Below are positions 31,832 to 43,180 of a DNA stretch of 64,000 nucleotides, one piece after another (the stretch's first letter is position 1; each line of letters begins with the position of its first letter). The stretch spans positions 186,001 through 250,000 of the forward strand of contig JAPQWV010000484.1 in assembly GCA_027422505.1 (NCBI GenBank). Reading direction: 5' to 3'. The translations under genes and the position numbers were made by a program. Source of the DNA: Craterostigma plantagineum (taxonomy: Eukaryota > Streptophyta > Magnoliopsida > Lamiales > Linderniaceae). Under the pieces are notes generated by a model, which did not search any database, was not told where the DNA came from, and saw nothing but the letters and a program-made list of their open reading frames with translations.

Positions 31832-32100
31832 TAACGTCCCGTCCCAGATCGGGTGTTACTGTAACATCCGTCCCTACTGGGATCTGTGGGTTAGGCCCAC
31901 CACACTCCGATTGATAGTCTGGCCCCTGTATCACCACTAACCTTCCAGCGTGCTTCGCACTGGACGCACCCTGAGCTACTTCCCAGAGAGTCACCCATTC
32001 CAAGATTTTCCCAAGTCAAGCACACTTAACTTTGAAGTTCTTATAGATGGACTCACGAAAAGGTAGGTCGACCTTGGTGATATGAGTAGTACTATCAAAT
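31832..32100 (-). repeat. 5S rRNA-derived (Cassandra-like) segment
   Basis: Minus strand at 32042-31979 reads AAGTTAAGTGTGCTTGACTT, then GGAATGGGTGACTCTCTGGG, AAGT. This is the core of plant 5S rRNA (AGTTAAGCGTGCTTGGGC, GGATGGGTGACCTCCTGGG). The segment ends toward the left with paired TGTAAC motifs. A terminal repeat carrying 5S sequence is the hallmark of Cassandra TRIM elements, and I infer such an LTR inserted in the gypsy leader. It is not a functional 5S gene: the 5' third and flanks do not match. Right boundary uncertain. Confidence 0.6.
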
Positions 32101-32354
32101 TTCTTATCCGATTGTTAGCCTGACACGCCTATACGTTGCCAGTCTTAGGATCCCATCTCATTCGGGTATCGAATCGGTCCGTTCATGTACCCCTTCGCCT
32201 AGAAGCCTGTCAGGAGCCGCTCCTTGTCCATGCACCTCTCTGGCACCGGCGATCACTCCCGCCCTCATCGGCACCGAGCATCACATGCCCACCAGCTTCC
32301 GCCTGTTCGTCCCCGAATCAGCATCGTACTGCGAGAGGTTGTGCTCTGATACCA
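32101..32354 (-). other. Gypsy primer-binding site (32343-32354) and leader
   Basis: The minus strand reads ATTACA, GG, then TGGTATCAGAGC at 32354-32343, complementary to the 3' end of initiator tRNA-Met. This is the start of the reverse gypsy element's untranslated leader. No gag core lies between it and the zinc knuckle. Confidence 0.8.
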
Positions 32355-32356
32355 CC

Positions 32357-32679
32357 TGTAATATTCGAAATATGCGAAATCAATTTTCAACAAAATTGAT
32401 TTCTTTTCGAGACGAGCCCAAAATTAACAATTGGGCCCCAAAAATTTAAATGGACCAAAAAAATTTATTATGGGCCAAATGGAGAAAATAATGGCCCAAA
32501 ATAAAAGGTATGGACCGAAAACAAGAAATGAAAGCCTAAATAAATAAAAAAAAAATATAATAGTAATAATAAGAGCCCGGAATTATTTAGAGACCAAAAT
32601 AATAATAAAATAATAATAATAATAAATATGGCATCTCCATGATTCCATGTGAGTGTGGTAAATAAAAAGATCTAACAAC
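32357..32679 (-). repeat. 3' part of the 5' LTR of the minus-strand gypsy element
   Basis: Ends in ATTACA two bases from the primer-binding site, like the end of the solo LTR at 10648-13124. A/T-rich with repeated 'gggccaaa/ggaccaaaa'. Cut on the right by LINE-4, so the LTR start is missing. Confidence 0.65.
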
Positions 32680-33961
32680 CAAGGAACAGCTACTGGCGTT
32701 GATGGGCTTTCGGGAGGGTCGTCTACCTGTTCGTTATTTGGGGGTGCAACTGATTGCTTCTCGACTATCGATTCGTGACCGTGATCGTTGCTTGCTGCAG
32801 CGTGTTGATGTGCGCTTGGGGTGTTGGCTGAATCGGTCCCTCTCGTATGCGGGTAGGGTGCAGCTGATAAAGTCCGTACTTCAAGCACTTCATGTCTACT
32901 GGTCTGGGGTGTTCCTGCTGCCCAAGGGTGTTGTTCGCGCTTTGGAGTCTAGATTTCGACAATTCTTATGGGGAGGGAACTCGGCCAAGGTTGCTTGGGA
33001 GGACGTTTGTCTGCCAGTTCGGAGGGGGGATTGGGGCTTCGGTCGATTGCTAATGACAACAGGGCACTCCTTATGCAGCTATTATGGAGGGTGATCGCTA
33101 GGGTACCTGATTCGATTTGGGTGGAATGGTTGTACAGTACGCGCCTGCATGCACGATCACTCTGGACCGTCACTGTCTCGGCGAGCACTGCATGGAGCTG
33201 GAGGAAGTTGATGTTGTTACGACCGGTAATCCTACCATTCATTTCCTTTACAATTGGTGACGAATCATCGATTTTGTTATGGGAGGACCGTGGATGAGGT
33301 CACTGCCATTACTCGAGCGCTATCCTAGAGGGCCACTTGCAATGGGGCTGCCATTGGGGACTCGCTTGAGCTCAGTTATTAATGATCAGGATGGAATTGG
33401 CCAGGACGCTCGACAGCTGAGTTTCTTGAGTTTAGTCGCCACCTTCCACAGGCGGATCCTACTATGCGTGATGGGGTCCATTGGAATGGAGCGCCTGATG
33501 GCCGGCCTACTGCAAAGTTGGTCAGGGCGGCGCTGCACTTTCGTCGACCGTCTGTCCCTTGGGCGGTTTTATTTGGGGGATCCATGAGAGTTCCTCGGCA
33601 TGAGTTCATCTTGTGGCTGGGCATTCGTGATCGGTTAGCGACGAGGTATAAGCCTTGGGTGGCACAGCGCGCTGGGACCCCGGCCTGTGTTCTTTGCGAT
33701 GCGCTCCACTTCGAGTCTGTTAGCACCTATTTTTTGAGTGCGGATTTTCACGCCAATGTGTTCGACTACTATGGCGGCGGATCAGGTGGGTCTTGCCATA
33801 CATGGATTGGCGAGAGGGCATTTTGGGCTTCGGCGATGGCATCGGCAACATCTTCTACCGGATGCTTATCGGCATGTCTTAGCTTCACTAGTGTATCATA
33901 TCTGGCAGGCCCATAACAAGCGATGGAAGGAAGGGACTACCACGACTCCGGACAGCCTAGT
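32680..33961 (+). mobile_element. LINE ORF2 C-terminal fragment (LINE-4), truncated both sides
   Basis: Closely related to LINE-1. REGRLPVRYLGVQLIASRL, LNRSLSYAGRVQLIKSVLQ, LPKGVVRALESRFRQFLWGG, AKVAWEDVCLP, then in further frames WVEWLYSTRLHARSLW, RVPRHEFILWLGIRDRL, CVLCDALHFESVSTYF and NKRWKEGTTTTPDSLV. It ends at about 33961 in that last motif, directly joined to gypsy RNase H. No 3' UTR or poly(A) is present, so its end was removed by recombination. Confidence 0.88.
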
Positions 33962-34246
33962 TACGAGAAGGAAATGACGGCGGTGATCCATTGCTTGGAG
34001 ACGTTGGCGACACTACTTGTTGGGGACGAAGTTCGTAGTCATGACGGACAACGTTGCCAAACACCCATACTTCAAGACCCAAAAGAAGTTGTCTCCAACG
34101 GCAAGGAGGTGGCAGGAGTTCTTAGGCGGTACGACTTCGAATCGATTCACAAGCCGGGTCGGCACAACGATGTGGCCGACTTCTTAGCCGCAAAGGGGTC
34201 GAGACCTTTGTGGCCGCACTTAGGTTCGGCGGTCGCGGACTTCTAG
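33962..34246 (+). pseudogene. Ty3/gypsy RNase H fragment
   Basis: Begins abruptly as YEKEMTAVIHCLETLATLL, where YEKEMLAVV-type starts are usual, then after an indel KEVAGVLRRYDFESIHKPG and RHNDVADFLAAKG. This is the C-terminal half of gypsy RNase H. The upstream gag, protease and reverse transcriptase are absent; the left junction is with LINE-4. Confidence 0.85.
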
Positions 34247-35488
34247 GGGAAGGTGCGCGCGGGCAGCGGAGGGGAACAAGGCGTATCAGAAGCTCGTTTC
34301 GGAGGTAAACGAGGGCGTGGTGCGGCAATATTGGCTCGAGGACGGGATCTTGGTGGCCCACGGCGGGCGGATCTACGTCCCCGAAGGCGAGCTTAGACGG
34401 GAATTGGTTCGCGAGAGTACCACGACACACTTTGGGCGGGTCATCCGGGCGAGGGACGGATGTACGTCTTGCTTTCGAAGAAGTTCATTTGGCCGAAGAT
34501 GAGGGCCGATGTTCACGCCTAGTGAGGTCATGCTTGGTGTGCCAGCAGGACAAGGCGGATCGAAAGGAAGCAGGCGGCTTGCTACAGCCGCTACCCATTC
34601 CAGCGAGACCGTGGGAGTCGGTTTCGATGGATCCGAGGGTTCGGTTCGATACTTGTTTGTGTGGACAGGTTTTCGAAGATGGCGGTGTTCGGCCGGCACC
34701 GATCGAGTGCCCCCGCGAAGGAGACGGCGGAGATTTTCTTCGGGCACGTGGTGAAGTACTACGGCGTGCCGACTTCCATAGTGAGCGATCGAGATGCGCG
34801 TTTTACGGGACGCTTTTGGACGTTCCTCTTCAAGCTTCTTGGGACGAAGTTGAAGTTCTCGACCGCATTTCACCCGCAGACGGATGGCCAGACGGAGCGG
34901 GCGAATCAGACTTTGGAGGACTATCTCCGGCACTTTATCTCGGTGAGCCAAACTAATTGGGTCGACTTGCTCGACGCGGCTCAATTTAGTTACAACTTGC
35001 ACGAGTCATCGGCGACGAAGGTTAGCCCGTTCGAGATGGTGTACGGGTTTCGTCCGAACCAACCGGCGGTCGTGGCGACAAAGATGATCGGCGACTGCCC
35101 GACGGCTTACAGGTTCGCGTGGACCAGACACGAGCTCTGGACCGTGGCCAAGGATAGCATGGCAAAGGCGCAACGACGTATGAAGAAGTACGCAGACCAA
35201 CGTCGGCGCGAGGTGGTGAGTTCGAAGTTGGCGAGCAAGTGATGCTCAAGTTGCGGCCCGCACATGTGGAGCGCGGGCGCTGCGGGCAAGAAGGCGAACT
35301 TGTCCCGCAGCCTAATGCTGAAGTACGATGGGCTGTCGAGGTGGAGGCTCGAATCGGAAGGGTGGCCTATCGGCAAGCTACCGGACCGCATGAAGATCCA
35401 TCCGGTGTTCCTTGTAAGTCTTTTGAAGAAGTATCACCCGGTGAGATTCGAGGGAGGCTACGACGCGCGTGCCAGAGGCGGCACTTAA
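34247..35488 (+). pseudogene. Ty3/gypsy integrase with C-terminal extension
   Basis: The zinc-binding N-terminal part is at 34300-34560 (ARDGMYVLLSKKFIWPKM- type pieces, CLVCQQDKADRKEAGG). The catalytic core is in the long frame 34661-35242: MDRFSKMAVFGRH, HVVKYYGVPTSIVSDRDARF (second catalytic Asp), WTFLFKLLGTKLKFSTAFHP, QTDGQTERANQTLEDYLR (catalytic Glu) and SPFEMVYGFRPNQP. The tail in a shifted frame has WPIGKLPDRMKIHPVFLVSL LKKYH, the end of a gypsy C-terminal domain; a chromodomain is not clearly recognisable. Frameshifts occur near 34440, 34670 and 35240. Confidence 0.9.
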
Positions 35489-35715
35489 GGCGTACGATCG
35501 AAGAATTTTCAGCATTCTCGACCATCGGCGGGCGGGAGGCTTGAACGGGTTCTTGGTCTTATGGAGCGGGGAGGATCCGTCCGAGACTTCGTGGGAGAAG
35601 TTCACGGACATTGCGCAATTCGGGGAGGAGGTTGCGGCATATTGGAACTGGAGGCACGGTGCGGGCTACGGACAACGGATGTCGACGGGGCCGCCGACTT
35701 TTCCCGGGGGGGAGG

Positions 35716-36900
35716 GGTCACGAACGTAAGTTCCACTAACCTGGGTCTTCGACAGGTTTACCAAACGAAGGCGTGCGCGGCTAAGGCACGGAGTCTTTAC
35801 GACACTTAGACAATTTCCGGAGATTGGGGGAACGTTCGGGACGCATAGGTTCGGAGCGGCAATCGACGGGACGACACGGGCCACGCCGGCGACGGCGCGG
35901 CCAACCCTTGGAGCGGCGGGTCGACCCACGGGTCGGACCATGGGCCGAGGCGGGTCAGCCCAAAGCGGGTCGGGCCGGGTCAAGACGGAGCGGGTTGGAA
36001 GACGGAGCGGGTCGGATCGGGTCGGGTCGGTGAAGGGTCGGGTCGGGTCGGGCCAGCCAGGGCCACGGCCGGACCGCGACCAGGCCAGGGCGGCAGCGCA
36101 CAGGCGTGCTGCCTGCCGGGGCCGAGACCAGGCCATTCGGGCGGACCAGCGGGGCGACACCACGGCGCGGCTTGGCGGATGTGCGCGCGCGGCACTGTGC
36201 GCGCGCGGCACTTGGCGCGCGGGGCTGGGCGAGGAGATAGGCGCGCGGGACGATGGCGGGGCAGCAGCTTGCCGAGTCCAAGGAAGCTTCCGGAAGGTGA
36301 TTTGGCCCAAAAAGGTTTGAGATCTTTTAGGGAGATCTTGTTTCCATATTTACTATATTTAGGAGATATGGAAAACAAGATATGGAGATCTTTGGGGGAG
36401 ATCTTTACCAAGTCACAAAAGGAAACTTAGTGCCTATAAATAGCCCCATTCGCCCAAGCCAAAGAAGACATCGAGCGACGGCGTTTCGAGAGCGAATCAC
36501 TTGGCGAATTTGTGCGAGTTTGTCGAGTGTTCCAAGGGTTGTCGAGATTGCATTCGGGGCAGTTTCGACGAGGGATTTTAGCGTGTAAGATCCCGTGTCG
36601 AAAGGACGATAGGATTTGGGTAGACTTGTGAGCAATCGAGTCGAGCGAGTTCGGGGCGTGTCCGATCCATTCAAGTCCTATTGTAATTTCTTTGTGCGAA
36701 ATAAAGAAAGGCCGAGATTGAGTCGGCTGGCCCTTCGGCTATATTACTTGTCTTTAGTTTCCGTTTGGGCAAAGGCGAGTACCGTGAGGGCGTGTCTTGC
36801 CTTGTTACGAAGCGCGCGTGCGGAGTAAGCCAAGGAAGAGCCGTGTTGCGCGCGTTTGAGGTTTGGGAGTTTGCAAAAAAAAGTCCTTTTCGGCGTGACA
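35716..36900 (+). repeat. 3' LTR of the plus-strand gypsy element
   Basis: A purine-rich GGGGGGAGGGG tract (35706-35716) precedes GTCACGAACG. The proposed end is CGGCGTGACA at 36900, giving an imperfect inverted pair GTCACG/CGTGAC. It contains a TATAAATA box at 36435-36442 and AATAAAG near 36698. Very G/C-rich in its first half with GGTCGGGTCGGGTCGG runs (35930-36050). The reverse-strand open frames there are composition artefacts. Length about 1.18 kb. Confidence 0.65.
36435..36442 (+). promoter_or_regulatory. TATA box of gypsy LTR
   Basis: TATAAATA in the context GTGCCTATAAATAGCCCC, a standard plant TATA setting, in the middle of the LTR (expected U3/R boundary 25-35 bp downstream). Confidence 0.6.
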
Positions 36901-36910
36901 AGAGTTAAAT

Positions 36911-38110
36911 ATTGGCGGGTTAATATTTAGAATTAGGGATTATTACGTTGAAATCCCAACTTTCTTTCTACTTGTTATGATACTAGTAAGAAGATCTTAC
37001 TACATAGTCAAGGTTTTTTGTTGATCGAAAGTTAGTGTTTATATTTTATGCTATCGTGTGTTTAATTGTATTTGTTGACGTATTTTGAAGTTCGCATGCC
37101 TTATTTGCACAATAATCTACGTGTTTTCGATAATTAAAAACGTGGTACGAAAATGATACTAAAAGTAACCTACGCATTGTACTACACTAGCATATGTTAT
37201 GGTACTTCGAAAATCTATATGTTGGTACTACAAACATCTGTATATGGTACTACAAGCGTTTTTGGGGTAGGAGTCTCGATAGTTACACATGGTACATAAA
37301 GATACTACAAGTAACGTACGTATGGTACTACAGTAGCTCTGATACGGTACCGCAAACGTCTATATGTCGGTACTACAAACATATGTGTGTTGGCACTATA
37401 AATTTGGGTACGAATTTTTCGACGCCGTCCGAATTATTTTTGCTCCGGGATTATTTACCATAATTATAAATACTTTAGTGATGATTTGGCATCAATATTG
37501 GTGAGTTAATATTTAGAATTAGAGATTATTACGTTTAAACCCCAACTTTCTTTCTACTTATTATGATACTAGTAAGAAGATCTTACTCTATGGTCAAGCT
37601 TTTTTATCGATCGAAAGTTAGTGTTTATATTTTATGTTACGTGTGTTTAATTCTATTATGTGACGTATTTTGGAAGCTCGCATGCCTTACTTGCACAATA
37701 ATCTACGTGTTTTCGATAATTAAAACGTGGTACAAAAATGATACAAGTAACCTATGCATGGTACTACATTGGCATATGTTATGGTACTAGAAATGTCTGT
37801 ATATTGGTACTACAAGCGTTTTTAGAGTAGCAGTTCCGATCGTTACACATGGTACGGAAAGATACTACAAGTAACCTACTTATGGTACTACAGTAGCTCA
37901 CGATACGGTACCGCAAACATCTATATATTGGTACAACAAACATATGTATATTGGTACTACAAGCGTTTTTAGTTAGTGTAGGAGTCTCGATAGTTACACA
38001 TGGTACGAAAAAATACTACAAGTAACCTACGTATGGTATTAGCTTATGATACGGTACCACAAAAATCTATATATTGATACTACAAACATATGTAAATTGG
38101 TACTACAAGC
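36911..38110. repeat. Two ~586-bp direct repeats rich in GGTACTACAA
   Basis: Unit 1 starts ATTGGCGGGTTAATATTTAG at 36911 and unit 2 starts ATTGGTGAGTTAATATTTAG at 37497. Both continue with CTTTCTTTCTACTT, TACTAGTAAGAAGATCTTAC and TCGAAAGTTAGTG and then a tract where GGTACTACAA/TGGTAC recurs about every 25-40 bases. A third partial set follows 37960. No gene. Similar TGGTA-rich texture occurs in the 41.4-50.9 kb element. Confidence 0.75.
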
Positions 38111-39290
38111 GGTTTTCAGGTACAACAATAATTGGAGCCTAAACCAAGCAGATCCTCAACCTTAGAAACATAAAAAATGTTCAAGAACAGGTTCACAAAA
38201 CCTCTACCTCTGAACAACATATCAGTCTCAACAAGTCTAAAATCTTACAAATAGATAATATCATTCAAACAAGTGGAACATAAACCCACTCGGATCTCTA
38301 AGTATTGTGGATGCCATGGAGCAACGATATGCTTCGACTTCGACATCGTCAAGATACCTTCCACGATCTGTAGGTCCGACGATGTAGTTATCCATGGACA
38401 TTGCAACATGTACGCCGCAATCCATGCCCTCCGGATTCTTCTCTCTCGTCTACATAAATAAATAACGAATTTACAGTACCGTAATTATGTAATGCAGTAC
38501 CCAAAAACATGAACAAACAGTACCAATTCAAGTAATATACGGTATCAAGACAACAAACAACCGAGCCTCGTACCGAGACAGGTACAAATGCAAAACCTTT
38601 ATGATATTTTATCTAAAGCGTAGTAGAAGCTAAAATCACTAATTTGAAAGATATCAAAACCCCGAATCGAAACAACGAAAAATAAATCCCAAATTAACAT
38701 TGCACAACATGGAATCGTTGAAGAAATGCACTTATCGAAGCCCTAAGCTCTAGATTAATCCAAATTCCAAAAAAAATCAAAAAATAAAACGCACACTTAC
38801 AGTCGAAACTTGCTCTTTCTGTCTCGTGTCGTTCTCTGTCCCGGCTTGTTCTCTGCCTCGTTCTATCGTACTCTGCCTCATTCTATCGTTCTCTGCCTCG
38901 TTCTATCATTCTCCGTCTTCTTCGATGGTTTACATTGGATTTTGAAAGTGAACGAGAAGGGTGTGAGCATTCAATGGTTTTTGGTAATATTATTGTTTTG
39001 ATAAGGTTAAAGTTGTCCATAGGTAGCTATGTAATTTAAAAGTTTGAAACGGGGAGTTTGATGATAAATGAATTGAAAGAGAGGAGTTAGTTGATGGATA
39101 GTTAGAGATATGCGGATTTATGAGTAGATTTGCCTTAAAATATGGAATTAAATCACATTTTTATAGCAAAGTAAACACAAATACAACTTTCTACAAATAC
39201 AACTTTCTATCCAGTACATAAACTGACTTATAGATGGTCCATCTGTATACAATTATCCTATCGCATCGACTCAAAATTATTCCTTGAATA
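38111..39290. other. Intergenic region upstream of UGT pseudogene
   Basis: A/T-rich. Contains a perfect-to-near tandem of three 20-bp units CTCTGCCTCGTTCTATCGTA at 38851-38910. A 62-codon frame at 38273 has no recognisable feature. No convincing TATA box was fixed for the UGT. Confidence 0.5.
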
Positions 39291-40979
39291 ATGTCGAAGA
39301 AACACCTCTCTTCTTCCCACTACCATTACAAGGCCACATAACGCCCATCCTTCAACTCGCAGATATTCTCCATCGTCAATCAAACGGTGGCTCGTTCTCC
39401 ATCACCGTCATACACACGAAGTTCAACGCTCCCGACCATCTTAACTATCCTCATTTTAACTTCAGACCCATCGATGACGATTTGTCTGAAGCCGACACAT
39501 TGGGACTGTCCGTGTTCGATCTTGCTTACCTCATCAACAGTAGATGTCTGCAGCCTTTCACGAACTGTTTGAGCGAACTCTTGTCGTCTGACGATGATTA
39601 CGCCGCCTTGATCTCTGATCCATCGCTGCATTTCACGAGACAAGTGGCGGAGAGTTTTGGCTTGAAGAGGTTCGTGTTGAGGACCTCTGGCGTGGCGAAT
39701 TTCAGGATTTTTACTATGCTCTCGACGCTTCTGAAAAAGGGTTATCTCCCAATGGAAGGTACGTTTTCTTTTACATTTTTGTTGACTAATTCATTAGCCT
39801 TCCAAGGCACGAGAATTGCATGATTGCTGGGAAATTTAATGCTCTTTGTTCTACTGGGCGTGATTCAGTTGTTTTTCTTTAAATCGCACCTCGAAGAATT
39901 TTCTAATTTTCGAGGTGTTGTTCGATTTATACCCTATCACTGTAGGCTCTACATTATGGCCCATTATGTGCTTGTTAAATTTCCTGAATGAGCCTGATTC
40001 GTTTTTGCTGCTACGTCTTCATTACTTCTTTATTATCCGTGAATAATGCAAGTTTTCTTTGGACATAATTAGCAAATAAGCTCCACGATCCAGTCATAGA
40101 ACTCCCGCCTCTGAGAGTCAAAGACCTTCCTTTCCACAACGTACCTGACCTTGATAAATTCTACCATTTCATCAAAGCACTAGTGGAAGAATCTACAACT
40201 TCTTCGGGAATCATATTCAACAGCTTCCAAGAACTCGAGGACGTAGCTATCGAAGCACTTCGTCATGAATTCCATCTCCCTATAATCCCAATAGGCCCTT
40301 TCTACAAATATTTCCCATCAGCTTCAAGCAGCTTGCTCAAACCCGATGGAACGACGATCCCTTGGCTAAACGAGCAAGAACCAAGATCAGTAATATATGT
40401 CAGCTTTGGTAGTATTACAGCCATAGAGAAAGACGAACACTTGGAAATTGCTTGGGGATTAGCAAACAGTAATTGCCCTTTTTTATGGGTTGTAAGACCC
40501 AAATCCGTTAAGGGCTTCGACTGGCTCGAAGCATTACCAAGTGATTACTTAGCTTCTTTAAATGGAAGAGGACACATAGTGAGATGGGCTCCTCAATTGG
40601 AGGTTTTAGCACATCCTTCAATCGGGGCGTTCTGGACACACATGGGTGGAATTCAACTCTCGAGGGTATTTGCCAAGGCATCCCTATGATTTGTACGCCG
40701 TATTTTTCCGATCAAATGGTGAATGCAAGGTATGCGAGTTTCGAATGGAGGGTCGGGATTAGTTTAGAGAGTAATGGTTTGAGAAGAGGAAGCATTTCGA
40801 GGACTGTGAGGAGAGTTTTGGTGGAGAGAGATGGCGAAGAGATTAGAAAACGAGCTCGAGATTTGAAGGAGAAGGGCTGAACATACGTTGAGACGAGGCG
40901 GGGCTTCCTTTGAAACCTTGGAGAGCCTTGTACGTGATCTTCTGTCAACGTCTCGGCAAAAAGAGATAAAGCTCTCATG
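39291..40979 (+). pseudogene. Family-1 UDP-glycosyltransferase, UGT76-like, frameshifted
   Basis: Cytosolic enzymes of this family transfer UDP-sugars to small molecules. The N-terminal domain shows FFPLPLQGHITPILQLAD and the catalytic-His region GH. Exon 1 (39291-39758) ends at a GT donor. An intron of 314 bp (39759-40072) with AG acceptor keeps the frame into NKLHDPVIELPPLRVKDLP. Exon 2 carries SSGIIFNSFQELE, IPIGPFYKYFPSAS, SVIYVSFGSITAIEK, FLWVVRPKSVKGF and the PSPG box WAPQLEVLAHPSIGAFWTH. Three indels break it: about 2 extra bases in CTCTCTTC at 39306-39312 (the TTG-led frame has no ATG), one base lost at the conserved Cys codon of HCGWNS near 40645, and one extra G near 40870. The frame past the last ends naturally at 40979 in a Gly-Gly-Ala-Ser-Phe-Glu-type tail. 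Otherwise full length, about 457 residues. Two indels lie at GGG runs, so sequencing error is possible. Confidence 0.9.
39759..40072 (+). other. Intron of the UGT pseudogene
   Basis: GGAAG|GTACG donor and AATTAG|CAAAT acceptor in a T-rich context. A single intron near this point in the N-terminal domain is usual for several UGT groups; splice choice was made to join MEA-NKLHDP in frame. Confidence 0.7.
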
Positions 40980-41411
40980 ATTCTTTGGAGTTCTTGCTTT
41001 TTACATGTTAGCGTTGTGAGTATCTCTTTCTTTGCGTCATTCATATATTACTACGTTGTGAACTTTATCTTATTTTTGAATTGCAATATTACAGTAAACA
41101 TTATGTTGTAATGATGCTGGTGACATTCGGCAGCAAACATCGCTTATCGACTGTCTGAACTTTATTTTTTATGTTTTCCCAATGGAAAGCTTAAACTTAG
41201 AGCATCTCCAACCGAACTGGAAAAAAAAATAAAAATTAATATGCGATGTATTTTTTACTTAAAGCCCCGAATTTTCTCTCGTATCTCTTTTGTCAGAAAA
41301 GTTGATGGATGACACATGGACAGTGGCATTTGAGGTGTCAGAAAAGGTTGACAAAAGTCAATTCAAGAAAAAGATGTCTCTCTAGAATTCTTTTTTGGGG
41401 CTTTTACGAAT
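40980..41411. other. 3' flank of UGT pseudogene
   Basis: No gene. The block near 41130-41205 (GCAAACATCGC, ATCGACTGTCTGAA) resembles 50970-51035 on the far side of the large TIR structure in the same orientation, suggesting a segmental duplication. Confidence 0.45.
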
Positions 41412-41694
41412 CAGACACTCTTTAAGTTTTAAAACATGATTCAGGCCCTGACAGTAGAAGTTTCGGTTTTAAGGACGCAATATCTTTTAAGTTTAGAGCA
41501 AATGACCAAATACTTGATCTGACCAAAATACCCCTATAAAGTTGTATAATAAGTGGTATCCAGAACCAGTTTTTTGTTACTTATCGTTACCATATTAATA
41601 AGTAAATAAAATATTATTTTGATGATAAAAAAACTCGCAGATCTTTCGAACGATCCTCGGAAACGAAACGCGGTCTATCCACGAGGGTTTATTT

Positions 41695-42900
41695 CGATAT
41701 TCAGGTCTCGAAATATTCGATTTTACGGGTATATTTCTCGAACTCTTTTGAGTTAAATAATAAAAACACGACGAAACCGAATCTCTATTCGATCGAAATT
41801 GAAGATATTTTGTACAAATTCGAGAGACCCATAATCTGAACAAATATTTGAAACACGGTATTGACTCTATTGTTCGTCGCTCGTGGTTCGCGAAACTTAA
41901 ATCGTCGTATTGTTGGCTAAATATCTGTTCCCGAAATGTGGTGTGGATCGTCATGCATCTGTTACCCTGGAACAGCTAACTGGTATTTGTGAGCTGGCAT
42001 ATGGTATATATACTGATTTAAAGGCATCTTTAAGCTGGATTTGATACCGAATGCCAATTATCTGGTATCATTACAACAATGGAAATTCGATCGAAACAAT
42101 CGATCGTATATATTATTCCATCTGCACGAACGCACGTCCTGCACCAAATCACGTTGGTATGTGTCCTAGATGGTTATCATGTTATTCAGGTCTCGAATGT
42201 TCGATTTTTACGGGTAAATTTTTTAATTCTTTTGACGCAAATAATTAAAACACGGTGAAATTCAAATTCCGATTCGGTCGTAATTGAAGATATTTTGTAC
42301 AAATTCGAGAGACCCATATCCTAAACAAATCGCTGAAGCACAGTGTTGGCTCTATCATTCGTCGCTCATGGTTTGCCGAAGTTTAAAATCGTCGGATTGT
42401 TGCCTAAACAACTGTTCCCAAACGTTGTATGGATTGTCAGGCATCAGTCACCGTAATACAGTTAACTGGTATTGGTAAGCTGGCATATGGTACTGATTAA
42501 TAGGTTCGAGTAAGCTGGACTTGGTACCCTTTGCCAAATATCTGGTATCACCGTAACAGTAGAAACTCGATCGAAACAATCGATCGTATATATTATTTCC
42601 ATCTACACGACCTGCACCAAACCAAGTTGGGTGTGTCCTAGATGGTTTATCATGTTATTCAGGTCGCGAATGTTCGATTTTACCGGTAAATTTCTCGAAT
42701 TCTTTGAGTCAAATAATTAAAACACGGAAATTGAATCCTGATTCGATCAAAATTGAAGATATTTCGTACAAATTCGAGAGATCCATATCCTGACAAGTCG
42801 TTGAAGCACAGTACTGACACTATTGTTCGTCACTCATGGTTGCCGAAATTTAAATACAATCGTCGGATTTGCCTAATTTTCCGAAACAAGAAAGTGGTAC
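41695..42900. repeat. Tandem array A, ~480-bp units
   Basis: Units start at 41695, 42182 and 42654 (last one partial) with TTATTCAGGTCTCGAA and contain TTGAAGATATTTTGTACAAA, TTCGAGAGACCCATA and TCGAAACAATCGATCGTATA. Units differ by point changes and small indels. No ORF is conserved between units. Confidence 0.8.
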
Positions 42901-43180
42901 CAGTAAGTTATTAATTGTTATTCTCTGTGTAACTTGTGTTATCCACTTTAGGCGGATTTCAATAATTTAGGCGGGATCTCAATAATTTAGGCGGGAATTG
43001 CATTATCCGGAATGTTCTATTGTCAAGGGATATTACCACATTATTCGCCCATAATACCGAATCTTCGATATAAAAGAACAATACAAATCCAATTTTTAAC
43101 AGTATTTTGGATATTGATACTGCATAATAGGTTTTCCATACCATTCTACTAATATAATTAATTTCACTCACAAATCCAGT

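Noticed and set aside
31979..32042. Functional 5S rRNA gene
   Set aside because: Only the middle of 5S is recognisable with many mismatches, and it sits beside TRIM-like termini inside a gypsy element.
35666..36310. Long open frames (up to 214 codons) on both strands of the G/C-rich LTR
   Set aside because: Arg/Pro/Gly-rich products of GGTCGGGTCGG repeats inside an LTR; frames open on both strands because stops are rare at this composition.
38273..38461. 62-codon frame upstream of the UGT
   Set aside because: Short, no recognisable motif, no partner exon and no codon signature that I could judge.
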